Assembly (NCBI GenBank): GCA_963668615.2
Contig: CAXXCL010000002.1
Span: forward strand, 124,001-188,000
DNA: 64,000 bases
Origin: JAAYPI01 sp963668615
Lineage (GTDB): Bacteria > Bacteroidota > Bacteroidia > Bacteroidales > Paludibacteraceae
Direction: 5' to 3'
A program made the translations under genes and the position numbers. The number at the start of each line of letters is the position of its first letter. Position 1 is the stretch's first letter. Positions 52,860 through 63,175 of the stretch are shown piece by piece. The notes below the pieces were generated by a model. It ran no database searches. It was not told where the DNA came from and saw nothing but the letters and a program-made list of their open reading frames with translations.

Positions 52860-54935
52860 ATGGCAACATTAGAAAAAATTAGACAAAAAGGCGTTCTTTT
52901 GACTGTTATTATTGGGGGAGCATTACTTGCATTCATTATTGGCGGTATAGATTTTAAATCTTTTAATAGAAGTTCTCGGGAAGTCGTTGCAGAAGTTAAT
53001 GGTAATGAAATTAAGATAGCTGATTATGAAAAGAGGATAGATGAAATGACCTCTTTCTATAAGGTGGAAATGGGACAAACTAACCTTCCGGAAGAATATG
53101 TAGAACAAATAAGAAATTCAGTTTGGGATACATGGTTGAATGAACAGCTTGTTGGAGCACAATGCGAGAAATTGGGTATTGTTGTAACTGATGAAGAATT
53201 AGCAGATGCACTTTGTGGTAATAGCATTCATCCAATAATTAGTTCTGTTAGAATGTTTTATAATCCACAGACGGGTAAGTTTGATAAATCGTATTTGATG
53301 CAGTTTTTGAACAACATGGATAAAGACGATACTGGCGAAGCAAAAAAATATTGGTCATTTATAGAAAGAATGGTAAAGAACAATATGTTGGAACAAAAAT
53401 ATCAGGTGTTGCTTGCTAATGCAGTCAGTGTGAATGATATTGATATTAAATATTCTTTTGAAGGGAGAAATAATACTACAGATATAGCATTTGTTGTACA
53501 ACCATATCAAACATTATCAGATTCTTTGTTCAAAGTATCTGATCAGGCTATAAAGGAGAGATATGAAAAGAAAAAATCAACCTATAAGCAAGAAGAGAGT
53601 GCTGATGTTTTAGCTGTTTCGTTTGATATTGTTCCTTCTCAAAGAGATTTTGAAGAGGTGAAAACTTGGATAGAGAAGTTACAACCTGAATTTGCTACGT
53701 CGGATGATTTTGTCGCTATAGCAAATCAAAATTCAGATACTCCCAACAAGGATATTGCCTTAAGTAGAAATTACATTGATCCGGATCTTCGAGATTTTGC
53801 CTTTTCCGGAAATATAGGACAGCTATTTGGTCCAAAATTTGTCAATGGGGCTTATAAAATGGCTCGTATTATTCAAAAAGGAATTATAGCTCCTGATTCT
53901 GCTAAAGTTCGCCATATTTTGGTGCAAGAAGCTACCGAAGCTAAAACGCAACAAGTCGTAGATAGTTTAATGGGAGTCCTCAAAGCCGGTGCAAATTTTG
54001 CTGATGTGGCCAAACAAAACTCTAAAGCCGGCACAGGTTCTAATGGAGGCGATTTGGGTTGGATTAAGGATGGCGACTTGGATAAAAATTTTAGCAAGTC
54101 CGCCATTAATGCTGCTGTGAATGATTTATTTACCGTTAAAGTTGGTTCTGCTATTCACATTGTTCAAGTTACAGAAAAAACTAAACCGGTGGAAAAGGTT
54201 AAATTGGCAACTATTATTAGAGAGGTAGTTCCTAGCTCAAGTACATATGGTTCTATTTATAACAAAGCAAGTCAGTTTCTTGCTAAAAGCTCAAATTTAA
54301 AGAAGTTTGAAGCAAATGCAAAACCTGAACAGGGAATTTTTGTGAGAAATTATAATGTAAAAAAACAAGATCCTCGTATTGCCAACTTTAAGGATTCTCG
54401 TCAGATTATACGTTGGGCATTTAACCAAAAAGAAGGTGATGTTGCTGATAAAATTTTTGAATGTGGAGATCAGTTTGTCGTAGTAGCTCTTAAGAGTCTT
54501 AATGAAGAGGGCATAAAGCCTTTCGAGAAAGTAAAGGCTGAAGTAAAAGCTGAATTAATTAAGGAACGAAAAGCTGACAAGATTGCTGCTTCTTTGCAAG
54601 CAAAAATTGCACAGGGACTCACAATTGAACAACTTGGTCTACCTGTTCAGGCCGCTCAGGGAGTGTCTTTTGATTCACAGTTTGTTCCTGGTATGGGCAG
54701 AGAACCAATGGTTTTGGGAAATTTATTGTCCATCGTTAAAACCCAGAAGCCAAAGGTGATTAAAGGTGATAATGGGGTATATGTTGTTAAGTCTACCGTT
54801 GTAGCTCCTAAAGTTCCATTTAACAAGGAACAAGAAATAAGAATCATTAATTCGAGAATGTTCTATCAACCAACAGTTGTTGAAGCACTAAAAAAAGCTT
54901 CTGAAATTAAAGATAATCGTTTGAATTTTTATTAA
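52860..54935 (+). CDS. PpiD-like periplasmic peptidyl-prolyl isomerase
   Basis: 691 aa. Short N-terminus, one transmembrane anchor (about 15-33), SurA_N/PpiD chaperone region (about 40-300), a PPIC parvulin domain (about 345-445, VRHILVQ, GTGSNGGDLGWIKDG) and a long C-terminal chaperone part. Helps outer-membrane protein folding. Closes the envelope operon. Confidence 0.88.
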   Translation: MATLEKIRQKGVLLTVIIGGALLAFIIGGIDFKSFNRSSREVVAEVNGNEIKIADYEKRIDEMTSFYKVEMGQTNLPEEYVEQIRNSVWDTWLNEQLVGAQCEKLGIVVTDEELADALCGNSIHPIISSVRMFYNPQTGKFDKSYLMQFLNNMDKDDTGEAKKYWSFIERMVKNNMLEQKYQVLLANAVSVNDIDIKYSFEGRNNTTDIAFVVQPYQTLSDSLFKVSDQAIKERYEKKKSTYKQEESADVLAVSFDIVPSQRDFEEVKTWIEKLQPEFATSDDFVAIANQNSDTPNKDIALSRNYIDPDLRDFAFSGNIGQLFGPKFVNGAYKMARIIQKGIIAPDSAKVRHILVQEATEAKTQQVVDSLMGVLKAGANFADVAKQNSKAGTGSNGGDLGWIKDGDLDKNFSKSAINAAVNDLFTVKVGSAIHIVQVTEKTKPVEKVKLATIIREVVPSSSTYGSIYNKASQFLAKSSNLKKFEANAKPEQGIFVRNYNVKKQDPRIANFKDSRQIIRWAFNQKEGDVADKIFECGDQFVVVALKSLNEEGIKPFEKVKAEVKAELIKERKADKIAASLQAKIAQGLTIEQLGLPVQAAQGVSFDSQFVPGMGREPMVLGNLLSIVKTQKPKVIKGDNGVYVVKSTVVAPKVPFNKEQEIRIINSRMFYQPTVVEALKKASEIKDNRLNFY

Positions 54936-54987
54936 TGGGAATGATTTAACAGCCTTCTAAAATAAAGAATAAGTTCTTAATAAAATG

Positions 54988-55019
54988 AAACCGAGGTATT
55001 TTTTATCTCGGTTTTTTTT
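54988..55019 (+). terminator. Intrinsic terminator after the ppiD-like gene
   Basis: Stem AAACCGAG/CTCGGTTT, 11-nt loop, then T8. Ends the long plus-strand operon that begins at tsaD. Confidence 0.85.
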
Positions 55020-55072
55020 GATGACAAGCTATCTGTCCTTAAATTTGAACCAACAATTACATTTGAAATGAC

Positions 55073-57151
55073 ATGAATCGAAAAATTCTATTTGCACTAT
55101 TCTTTTTGTTTACTGCACAGTTTATTGTAGCACAAATTATTGAGCCGATAAAATGGACTTTCGAATTAAAGAGCATAAGTTCAGATACAAAAGAAATTGT
55201 TGCAAAAGCTTCTATTGATAATCATTGGCATCTGTATGCAATGGGAATTCCTGAAGGGGGACCTATTGCTACATCTTTTAAGGTTGATAAGATAGATGGT
55301 GCAAATTTGGTGGGTAATTTTATAGCAAAGAAACAGCCTTATAGTTTTTATGATGACATGTTTCAAATGCAATTAGCTTATTATGAAACGGAAGCTGTTT
55401 TTGTTCAAAAAATAAAAGTAACGAATCCGTCTAATTTTTATGTTTCCGGATTTGTGCGTTTTATGGCTTGTAATGAATCAAGTTGTTTGCCTCCTACCGA
55501 AAAAAACTTTTCTTTTGGACAAAAATCAGGTGATTCTAAACCTATTTTGTCTCCTACAATAGGTGAAAATGATTTGGGTAAACCATCTCTAAATAAGACA
55601 TCTTCTGACAAAGTTTTGTCTGGTAATAGTCCTTTGGAAGTAGATACACAAGAAGAGTCTTTGCAAAAAAAATCCTCAAAAGATACCATTTTATTTGAGA
55701 AAAGTCTGACTCAAACTTCTTCCTATTGGAAACCAGTTATTGAAAATCTAAAACAGTTGGGAGATGTAACCTCTACTAAGAATCAATCATTTTTATTGGT
55801 ATTTATCTTTGGATTTTTAGGCGGATTAGTTGCTTTGGTTACCCCCTGTGTTTGGCCGATGATTCCGATGACTGTTAGTTTCTTTATGAAAAATAGCGGA
55901 GACAAAAAAAAATCAATAAAAGATGCATCCATTTACGGATTGTCTATCGTTATTATTTATTTGGCTCTAGGAATATTAGTAACTGCCATCTTTGGTGCAA
56001 GTTCTTTGAACAGCCTTGCTACTAATGCTGTTTTTAATCTGCTTTTCTTTGCTTTATTAGTCGTTTTTGCTTTTTCTTTTTTTGGTTTTTTTGAAATAAC
56101 GTTACCTTCTTCATGGGTGAACGTAATGGATAAAAAAGCTGATTCTACAACTCATTTGCTGAGTATTTTCTTCATGGCGTTTACCTTGGTATTGGTGTCT
56201 TTTTCGTGTACAGGACCAATTATAGGAACATTGTTAGTGGAGGCTGCCACATCAGGTTCGACCATTGGACCCGCTATAGGAATGTTAGGATTTGCATTGG
56301 CATTGGCTATCCCGTTTGCTCTATTTGCTGTTTTTCCATCTTGGCTCAAGGCATTGCCCCGTTCGGGAAGTTGGTTAAATATGGTAAAAGTGAGTCTTGG
56401 TTTTTTAGAATTGGCATTTGCTCTTAAATTTTTCTCTGTCGCCGACTTAGCTTATGGTTGGAATATATTAAGTCGAGATATGTTTATTTTCTTGTGGATT
56501 CTGATATTTATTGTTTTAGGTCTTTATTTTTTTAGAATTATACGTTTTCCGCTTGATAAAAATGATAAGAAAATAACGGTATCTCGTATAGCTTTTGGAA
56601 TTTTGTCTTTTTTATTTGTTGCCTATTTAATACCGGGTATGTGGGGTACGCCTCGTAAGTCAATAAGTGCCTTTACTCCACCTATGTATACTCAAAAAAT
56701 GAATATGTATCATAATCGTGTTGAGGTCTCTTTTGGGGATTTTGATAAGGCAATGAATTTTGCTCAGAAAGTGCAAAAGCCAGTTTTGATAGACTTTACC
56801 GGTTACGGCTGTGTTAATTGTCGGGAAATGGAGGCTGTTGTTTTTGAGGACGAAAAGATAAAAGAGTTGATGCATGACAAATTTATTTTTGTTTCTCTAT
56901 ATGTCGATGACAAGAAATCTTTGCCAGAACCAATGCACGTAGAAGAAAATGGGGTTATTCGTACACTAACTACATATGGAGATAAATGGAGTTATTTGCA
57001 ACGTTTTAAGTTTGGAGCAAATGCTCAACCATATTACGTTATATTAGATGCAAAAGCAAATCCCTTGGTTGCTTCTTACGCATTTAATAAGGATATAGAT
57101 TCTTTTGAAAATTATTTGAAAGAAGCTTTGAAACGTTTTTATAATGAGTGA
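55073..57151 (+). CDS. dsbD: Thiol:disulfide interchange protein DsbD
   Basis: 692 aa, three parts as in DsbD: signal peptide plus N-terminal periplasmic domain (about 20-150, redox Cys pair in ACNESSC), membrane domain (about 235-530, with VTPCVWPMIPMT and SFSCTGPIIG carrying the two membrane cysteines) and C-terminal thioredoxin-like domain (GYGCVNC). Carries electrons from cytoplasmic thioredoxin to the periplasm. A TACATTTG -7-like element (55058-55065) lies very close to the start. Overlaps pcrA by 8 nt. Confidence 0.92.
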   Translation: MNRKILFALFFLFTAQFIVAQIIEPIKWTFELKSISSDTKEIVAKASIDNHWHLYAMGIPEGGPIATSFKVDKIDGANLVGNFIAKKQPYSFYDDMFQMQLAYYETEAVFVQKIKVTNPSNFYVSGFVRFMACNESSCLPPTEKNFSFGQKSGDSKPILSPTIGENDLGKPSLNKTSSDKVLSGNSPLEVDTQEESLQKKSSKDTILFEKSLTQTSSYWKPVIENLKQLGDVTSTKNQSFLLVFIFGFLGGLVALVTPCVWPMIPMTVSFFMKNSGDKKKSIKDASIYGLSIVIIYLALGILVTAIFGASSLNSLATNAVFNLLFFALLVVFAFSFFGFFEITLPSSWVNVMDKKADSTTHLLSIFFMAFTLVLVSFSCTGPIIGTLLVEAATSGSTIGPAIGMLGFALALAIPFALFAVFPSWLKALPRSGSWLNMVKVSLGFLELAFALKFFSVADLAYGWNILSRDMFIFLWILIFIVLGLYFFRIIRFPLDKNDKKITVSRIAFGILSFLFVAYLIPGMWGTPRKSISAFTPPMYTQKMNMYHNRVEVSFGDFDKAMNFAQKVQKPVLIDFTGYGCVNCREMEAVVFEDEKIKELMHDKFIFVSLYVDDKKSLPEPMHVEENGVIRTLTTYGDKWSYLQRFKFGANAQPYYVILDAKANPLVASYAFNKDIDSFENYLKEALKRFYNE

Positions 57152-59447
57152 AAATAGTACTGATATTATTTCTGATTTGAGTTCTTCCCAAAAGGAAGCT
57201 GTCATATATAACGATGGACCATCTCTAATAATAGCAGGAGCAGGTTCCGGTAAAACACGTGTCTTGACTTGCAAGATAGCCTATTTGCTAAATATGGGTT
57301 TACCGCCACAAAATATTATTGCTCTGACATTTACAAATAAGGCTGCACGTGAAATGAAAGAACGTATAGCTAATATGGTAGGATATAAGATTGCTAATAG
57401 ACTGTCAATGGGCACATTTCACTCTGTTTTTTCACGCATATTGAGGCAAGAAGCTCCTTCATTAAATTTTAAAAGCGATTTTGTTATTTATGATACTGGT
57501 GATTCTAAAAATACCATAAAGGCCATTGTCAAGGAAATGGGATTAGATGAGAAAGTATATAAGCCTTCCATCGTTCTTTCTCGTATTTCGTTTGCCAAAA
57601 ATAGTTTAATATCAGCACCTGCATATTACTCCAGCAAATTGGTTGATAATGATTTTTTTGCCAAAATACCCATGGTAAAGGATATTTATTCTGCTTATGT
57701 GGCAAAATTAAAACAATCATCAGCTTTGGATTTTGATGATTTGCTCTATTATACAAATGTGCTTTTTAGAGATTTTCCCGAGATAAAAGAAAAATACCAA
57801 TCCATTTTTCAGTATATATTAGTAGATGAGTACCAAGATGTGAATTTTTCACAGCATCTATTGGTTAAATTTTTAGCGGAAAAACATCATCGTGTTTGTG
57901 TGGTGGGTGATGATGCTCAAAGCATTTATTCTTTTAGAGGAGCGGACATTGAAAATATTTTGACTTTTCAGCAAACTTATCCGGAAGCTCGTGTGTTTAA
58001 ATTGGAACGCAATTATCGTTCTACACAAAATATAGTAGGAGCTGCTAATAGTTTGATTGCCAAGAATAAAAATAGAATCAAAAAGTCAGTTTTTTCTGAA
58101 AAAGAATTTGGTTCTAAGGTAAGCGTTTTGTCAGCTTATTCAGATATTGAGGAGGGATTTATCATTGCCAACCAAATTATTCGTTTGAAAGAACGGAATC
58201 AATATAAATGGAGTGATTTTGCTGTATTGTACAGAACCAATGCTCAATCGAGATTGATAGAAGATGCATTTCGCAAAAACAATATTCCTTATCGTATTTA
58301 TGGTGGAGTATCTTTCTATCAAAGAAAAGAAGTGAAAGATGTGTTAGCCTATATTCGTTTGTCTATCAATACAGATGACGAAGAAGCTTTCAAACGTATT
58401 ATAAATTTTCCTGCAAGAGGCATAGGAGATACGACACTTTCAAAGGTGTTTGTAACAGCGAAAGAATTTGGCTCTTCATTGTTCGATGTGGCTTCTAATC
58501 CATTGAATTTTAATCTATCTGTAAATGCAGGAACAGCATCTAAACTGACTGGTTTTGCTAATATGATACAGACGTTTGTGAATCAAGTGCATGAAAAAGA
58601 CGCTTATGAAGCGGCTAGTTTTATCATAAGAAATTCAGGAATTACTACAGAGTTTCAGCAAAGTAAAACAGCAGAAAATATTAGCAGTTTAGAAAATATT
58701 GAAGAGTTATTATCTAGCATTTATCAGTATTGCGAGGCAAAGAGGGAGGAAGGAATAGAAACTTCCACTATGATTGATTTTTTGTCTGAGGTTTCATTGC
58801 TGACAGATCAGGATGTTGATAAGAATGCTGAAGATGAACGTGTTACATTGATGACTATTCATTTGGCAAAAGGACTTGAGTTTAAAAACATTTTGATAGC
58901 AGGAGTAGAGGAAGAGTTACTTCCATCTATTTATAGCACAGAAAATGAAAAAAATTTGGAAGAAGAACGTCGTTTGTTTTATGTAGCTATAACTAGAGCT
59001 GAGGAAAATTGTTTTGTTTCCTATTCTAAAACTCGTTTTAGAAATGGACAAATGAAATATACCAAGTCTAGCAGATTTATTGATGATATTGATTTGGAAT
59101 ATGTAAATTTGCCAAATGATTTTGATGGAAAGGCTAGCTCTAGTTTTGATTTTTCACAGCAAAAGCCGTCTTTCTTTAAAGAAAAAAGTGAAATTAATAC
59201 ATCTCAGGTGCTTCCTTCTTATCCTAAGAAACTGGTCAAATTAGAAAAAGCAAATACTAATTTGATAAATAATCAAGTTAACTTACAAGTGAGTGTAGGA
59301 AATAAGATTCAACATGAAAGGTTTGGAATAGGTGAAGTAATCGCTTTAGCTGAAGCAGACGGAGATATGCGTATTACAGTCAAATTTGAGAATGCAGGAG
59401 AAAGGGTATTGTTACTGAAGTTTGCAAAATTTACTATTGTAGAGTAG
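57144..59447 (+). CDS. pcrA: UvrD/PcrA/Rep-type ATP-dependent DNA helicase
   Basis: 767 aa SF1A 3'-5' helicase. Motifs: Q/Walker A AGAGSGKTRVL, Ia ALTFTNKAAREMKERI, II VDEYQDVN, III GDDAQSIYSFRGAD, IV YRTNAQSR, V MTIHLAKGLEF and VI YVAITRAEE. C-terminal Tudor-like tail (RFGIGEVIALAE, VLLLKFAKFTIVE) fits PcrA. Works in repair and replication restart. Confidence 0.93.
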   Translation: MSENSTDIISDLSSSQKEAVIYNDGPSLIIAGAGSGKTRVLTCKIAYLLNMGLPPQNIIALTFTNKAAREMKERIANMVGYKIANRLSMGTFHSVFSRILRQEAPSLNFKSDFVIYDTGDSKNTIKAIVKEMGLDEKVYKPSIVLSRISFAKNSLISAPAYYSSKLVDNDFFAKIPMVKDIYSAYVAKLKQSSALDFDDLLYYTNVLFRDFPEIKEKYQSIFQYILVDEYQDVNFSQHLLVKFLAEKHHRVCVVGDDAQSIYSFRGADIENILTFQQTYPEARVFKLERNYRSTQNIVGAANSLIAKNKNRIKKSVFSEKEFGSKVSVLSAYSDIEEGFIIANQIIRLKERNQYKWSDFAVLYRTNAQSRLIEDAFRKNNIPYRIYGGVSFYQRKEVKDVLAYIRLSINTDDEEAFKRIINFPARGIGDTTLSKVFVTAKEFGSSLFDVASNPLNFNLSVNAGTASKLTGFANMIQTFVNQVHEKDAYEAASFIIRNSGITTEFQQSKTAENISSLENIEELLSSIYQYCEAKREEGIETSTMIDFLSEVSLLTDQDVDKNAEDERVTLMTIHLAKGLEFKNILIAGVEEELLPSIYSTENEKNLEEERRLFYVAITRAEENCFVSYSKTRFRNGQMKYTKSSRFIDDIDLEYVNLPNDFDGKASSSFDFSQQKPSFFKEKSEINTSQVLPSYPKKLVKLEKANTNLINNQVNLQVSVGNKIQHERFGIGEVIALAEADGDMRITVKFENAGERVLLLKFAKFTIVE

Positions 59448-59478
59448 TGTATTGTTTTTTATACAACAAATTTTTGAG

Positions 59479-61905
59479 GTGATAAAAATTCGACAGATAA
59501 TCATATGGTGTTTCTTTTTGGTTTCTTTTTGTTCTTTTGGACAGAAAAAAGTTCTTGTATATGGTTCTGTTACCAATGAAAACAATCAGCCAATTCAAAT
59601 GGTAGAAGTTTCAGTTGAGAATTCTACTATCCGCACGCAGTCGGATTTGAATGGAAACTATGAACTTTCTTTTGATGCTCCAAAGGATACCTTTAATTTG
59701 TGTTTTGGTAGTATCGGTTTTATATTAACAAAAAAGCAAATAATAATAAAAAATAGTGCGAAGTATCCGTTAAATGTAAAAATGAAAGAATCTGTCCATC
59801 AGCTTGATGATGTTTTGGTTGAAGGAAGGCAGTTGCAGACAACGACTTCCCAATCGGTCAATACGGACAACTTCAAATTGTTACCGACAGCTTCCGGAAA
59901 TAGTGTGGAATCTCTTATCAAATCGTTTTCCGGAGTTAGTTCTTCCAATGAGTTGAGCTCACAATATTCTGTTCGAGGTGGTAGTTTTGATGAAAACAGT
60001 GTATATGTCAACGGAATAGAAGTATACCGTCCTTACCTTGTTCGTTCCGGAGAACAAGAAGGTCTGAGTTTTATTAATCCGGATATGGTAGGTTCACTCA
60101 ACTTTTCGGCAGGTGGTTTTGATGTTCGATATGGCGATAAACTTTCTTCTGTACTAGATATTACCTACAAGAGACCGGAACAGTTTGAAGCCAGTGTTTC
60201 CGGTAGTTTTGGAGGAGCAACTGCATATATTGGTACGGCTTCTGATAAGTTTACTCAGATGCATGGGGTTCGTTATAAAAATTCATCTTACCTATTAGGA
60301 TCATTGCAGACAAAAGGAGAATATAATCCTAATTTCGTTGATTATCAAACATTTATGACATATCGGATGACTCCGAGGGTAGAAATTTCATTTTTGGGAA
60401 ATGTTTCTCAAAATACCTATAATTTTGTGCCACAAACTCGTTCTACCACGTTCGGTCCTCTTGAATCCATGCAAAATTTCACAGTCTATTTTGATGGGCA
60501 GGAAAAGGATATTTTTCGGACTTTTTTTGGAGCTCTTTCTGCAAACTACAAACCCACAAAAAAAGTATCGTTGGATTTTACTTTTTCTGCATTTAATACG
60601 CATGAGCAAGAAGCTTATGATATAAAAGGTGAATATTGGTTGAATAAAGTTGCTTCTGCGGGTGATGAAATGGTTGTATCAGATGAATTGGGTGTTGGTA
60701 CTTATTATGAACATGCTCGAGATGAAATGAATGTTTCGGTTTTTAAAATAGCACATAATGGTTCACTGAAATTGAATAGTAACAATACCGTTATTTGGGG
60801 AGTCGATGCAATGCGAGAGATTGTAAATGATTTCGTACAAGAGTGGGAGATGCGAGATTCAGCAGGCTATTCGTTGCCTTACAAATCAACAGACGTAAAC
60901 CTGTACTATAGCCTTTCTTCCTCTAATAATTTGACTACAACCAGAGGACATGGATATTTGCAGGAAGTATATAAACTCTATTTTGGTGAATCAATATTGG
61001 CTTTTACGGGTGGTGTAAGACTTTGTTATTGGACTTTTAATAATGAATTAACGGCAAGTCCGCGTTTGACGGTCGCTTATTTACCTGATTGGGAACATAA
61101 AATAAATTTTCGTTTTGCTACCGGGATTTATTATCAATCACCTTCTTATAAGGAAATCAAAGATACTGTTACAATTAATGGTAATTTGACTAATTATCTG
61201 AATAAAGATATTGTTTCTCAACAATCGTTACAATTTGTTTTGGGAGCAGATTATTTTTTTAATTTATGGGAACGTCCGTTCAAGTTTACAACAGAATTGT
61301 ATTATAAGAACATGAAAAATTTGATATCCTATAATATTGATAATGTTAAGATTAATTACCTTGGAAGAAATGATGCAAAGGGTTATGCCGCAGGTGTTGA
61401 TATGAAATTTTACGGAGAATTTGTTCCCGGTCTCGATTCTTGGCTGAGCCTTTCCCTGATGAACACGATGGAAGATAAAGAAGGTGATAATTATGGTTAT
61501 CAACCTCGTCCTATGGATCAATTATATAATATTTCAATCTTTTTCCAAGATTATGTTCCCGGATTTCCAAAGTATCGTGTTCATTTGATGTTCAATTGGG
61601 CTCAGGGATTTCCTGTATCGGCTTCGAACACAGGAAATTATTCTTCTACAGCACGTATGCCGGATTATCGTAGAATTGATATTGGATTATCCCGTATCTT
61701 CGAGAAAAATGGAGACCCTTTTATGGAAAAATGGATTTTTAATTTTGTCAAAAAGATGTCTATTGGTGTAGAAGTATTAAATTTGTTCGGCTTTAATAAT
61801 GTCAACTCATATTATTGGGTAACTGATATTTATAACCAGCAATATGCTGTTCCTAATTATTTGACCGGCAGACAACTTAACTTGAAATTTCAACTAGATT
61901 TTTAA
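59479..61905 (+). CDS. TonB-dependent receptor, plug-and-barrel
   Basis: About 808 aa from GTG 59479, which gives a standard signal peptide (MIKIRQIIIWCFFLVSFCSFG); the frame also starts at TTG 59452. Carboxypeptidase-regulatory-like domain (VYGSVTNENNQPIQMVEVSVENS), plug (SVRGGSFDENSVYVNGIEVYRP, SAGGFDVRYGDKLSSVLDITY) and barrel ending LTGRQLNLKFQLDF. No SusD partner follows, so a glycan locus is unlikely. Substrate unknown. Confidence 0.85.
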   Translation: MIKIRQIIIWCFFLVSFCSFGQKKVLVYGSVTNENNQPIQMVEVSVENSTIRTQSDLNGNYELSFDAPKDTFNLCFGSIGFILTKKQIIIKNSAKYPLNVKMKESVHQLDDVLVEGRQLQTTTSQSVNTDNFKLLPTASGNSVESLIKSFSGVSSSNELSSQYSVRGGSFDENSVYVNGIEVYRPYLVRSGEQEGLSFINPDMVGSLNFSAGGFDVRYGDKLSSVLDITYKRPEQFEASVSGSFGGATAYIGTASDKFTQMHGVRYKNSSYLLGSLQTKGEYNPNFVDYQTFMTYRMTPRVEISFLGNVSQNTYNFVPQTRSTTFGPLESMQNFTVYFDGQEKDIFRTFFGALSANYKPTKKVSLDFTFSAFNTHEQEAYDIKGEYWLNKVASAGDEMVVSDELGVGTYYEHARDEMNVSVFKIAHNGSLKLNSNNTVIWGVDAMREIVNDFVQEWEMRDSAGYSLPYKSTDVNLYYSLSSSNNLTTTRGHGYLQEVYKLYFGESILAFTGGVRLCYWTFNNELTASPRLTVAYLPDWEHKINFRFATGIYYQSPSYKEIKDTVTINGNLTNYLNKDIVSQQSLQFVLGADYFFNLWERPFKFTTELYYKNMKNLISYNIDNVKINYLGRNDAKGYAAGVDMKFYGEFVPGLDSWLSLSLMNTMEDKEGDNYGYQPRPMDQLYNISIFFQDYVPGFPKYRVHLMFNWAQGFPVSASNTGNYSSTARMPDYRRIDIGLSRIFEKNGDPFMEKWIFNFVKKMSIGVEVLNLFGFNNVNSYYWVTDIYNQQYAVPNYLTGRQLNLKFQLDF

Positions 61906-61924
61906 TCAATTAATTTTATAAATA

Positions 61925-63175
61925 ATGTATAATATTGTCCTTTTTCTGATTTTGTTGTTTATCGTTTTGAATTTCGCTATAGAAAGAACGTTAGCTTGGC
62001 TAAATACAAAAAAAATCGGTATTTCTATACCCAAAGAATTGAGTGGTATCTATGACGATGAAAAATATAAAAAACAACAACAATATTCCCTTGTGAACCA
62101 TAAATTCGGAGTATTGAGTAGCAGTTTTGATGTTGCCATTTTGGTAATAATGTTCTCTTTTGGATTGTTTGGAATTATTGATGATTTTTTACGTTTATAT
62201 ATTGGGAATGAAATTCTTTTGACGTTGGCATTTTTTGGCATTTTATTTATTTGTGATGATATATTGGGCACTCCTTTCGATTATTACCACACATTTGTAA
62301 TAGAAGAAAAATTTGAATTTAATAAGGTTACTCCAAAATTGTTTTGGGTAGACAAATTAAAAAACTTGTTGCTGACGGTCCTATTAGGCGGAGGTTTACT
62401 TACCCTGATAACGTTTATATATCAAATGCTTCCTGAATATTTTTGGATTTTAGCGTGGACACTAGTGTCTTGTGTTAGTATCTTCTTAATGATGTTTTAT
62501 TCGGAATGGATTGTTCCTTTGTTTAATAAACAAGTACCCTTGGAAGAAGGCGAGTTGCGGAGTAAAATAGAAGCCTTTTCCGTTAAAGCCGGTTTTGATT
62601 TGAAAAATATTTACGTTATTGACGGTTCAAAAAGAAGCACCAAAGCGAATGCTTACTTCAGTGGATTGGGGTCAAAAAAACGAATTGTTTTATACGATAC
62701 TTTAGTCAATGATTTTACACCTGATGAAATAGTAGCAGTATTGGCTCACGAAATAGGTCATTATAAGAAAAAACACACCTTAATTTCTTTGGTTATATCA
62801 TTAATTAGTTCATTAATTATGTTTGCTCTTTTGGGATTGTTCTTAGGAAATCCCCTTATAGCACAAGCTTTGGGAGCACCCATTTCTTCTTTCCATTTAG
62901 GAATATTGGTATTTGGAATTTTGTATACACCCATTTCTACCGTTTTGAATATTGGAACTAACGTTCTTTCTCGTAAACACGAATATGAGGCAGATGCTTA
63001 TGCAGCAAAATTTGGTCTTGCTAATGATTTAATCAATGCTTTAAAGAAACTTTCGGCTAAATCATTGACGAACTTACAACCTCATACAGCGTATGTATTT
63101 GTGCATTATTCACATCCTACTTTGTTGGAAAGAGTACAAGCAATAACGAAGATTACAAATGAAAAATCAAATTAA
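61925..63175 (+). CDS. M48 family membrane metalloprotease (Ste24-like)
   Basis: 416 aa, about seven transmembrane helices. Zinc motif HEIGH (in VLAHEIGHYKKKHT) and third ligand in EYEADAYAAKFG; FDYYHTFVIEEKFEFN near the N-terminus and C-terminal HPTLLERVQAI are typical of Ste24/CAAX protease 1-like members. Likely membrane protein quality control in bacteria. Overlaps cinA by 17 nt. Confidence 0.9.
   Translation: MYNIVLFLILLFIVLNFAIERTLAWLNTKKIGISIPKELSGIYDDEKYKKQQQYSLVNHKFGVLSSSFDVAILVIMFSFGLFGIIDDFLRLYIGNEILLTLAFFGILFICDDILGTPFDYYHTFVIEEKFEFNKVTPKLFWVDKLKNLLLTVLLGGGLLTLITFIYQMLPEYFWILAWTLVSCVSIFLMMFYSEWIVPLFNKQVPLEEGELRSKIEAFSVKAGFDLKNIYVIDGSKRSTKANAYFSGLGSKKRIVLYDTLVNDFTPDEIVAVLAHEIGHYKKKHTLISLVISLISSLIMFALLGLFLGNPLIAQALGAPISSFHLGILVFGILYTPISTVLNIGTNVLSRKHEYEADAYAAKFGLANDLINALKKLSAKSLTNLQPHTAYVFVHYSHPTLLERVQAITKITNEKSN

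Noticed and set aside
54988..55019. Hairpin considered as a riboswitch or dsbD leader structure
   Set aside because: Simple stem plus T8 after the ppiD-like stop is fully explained as an intrinsic terminator.
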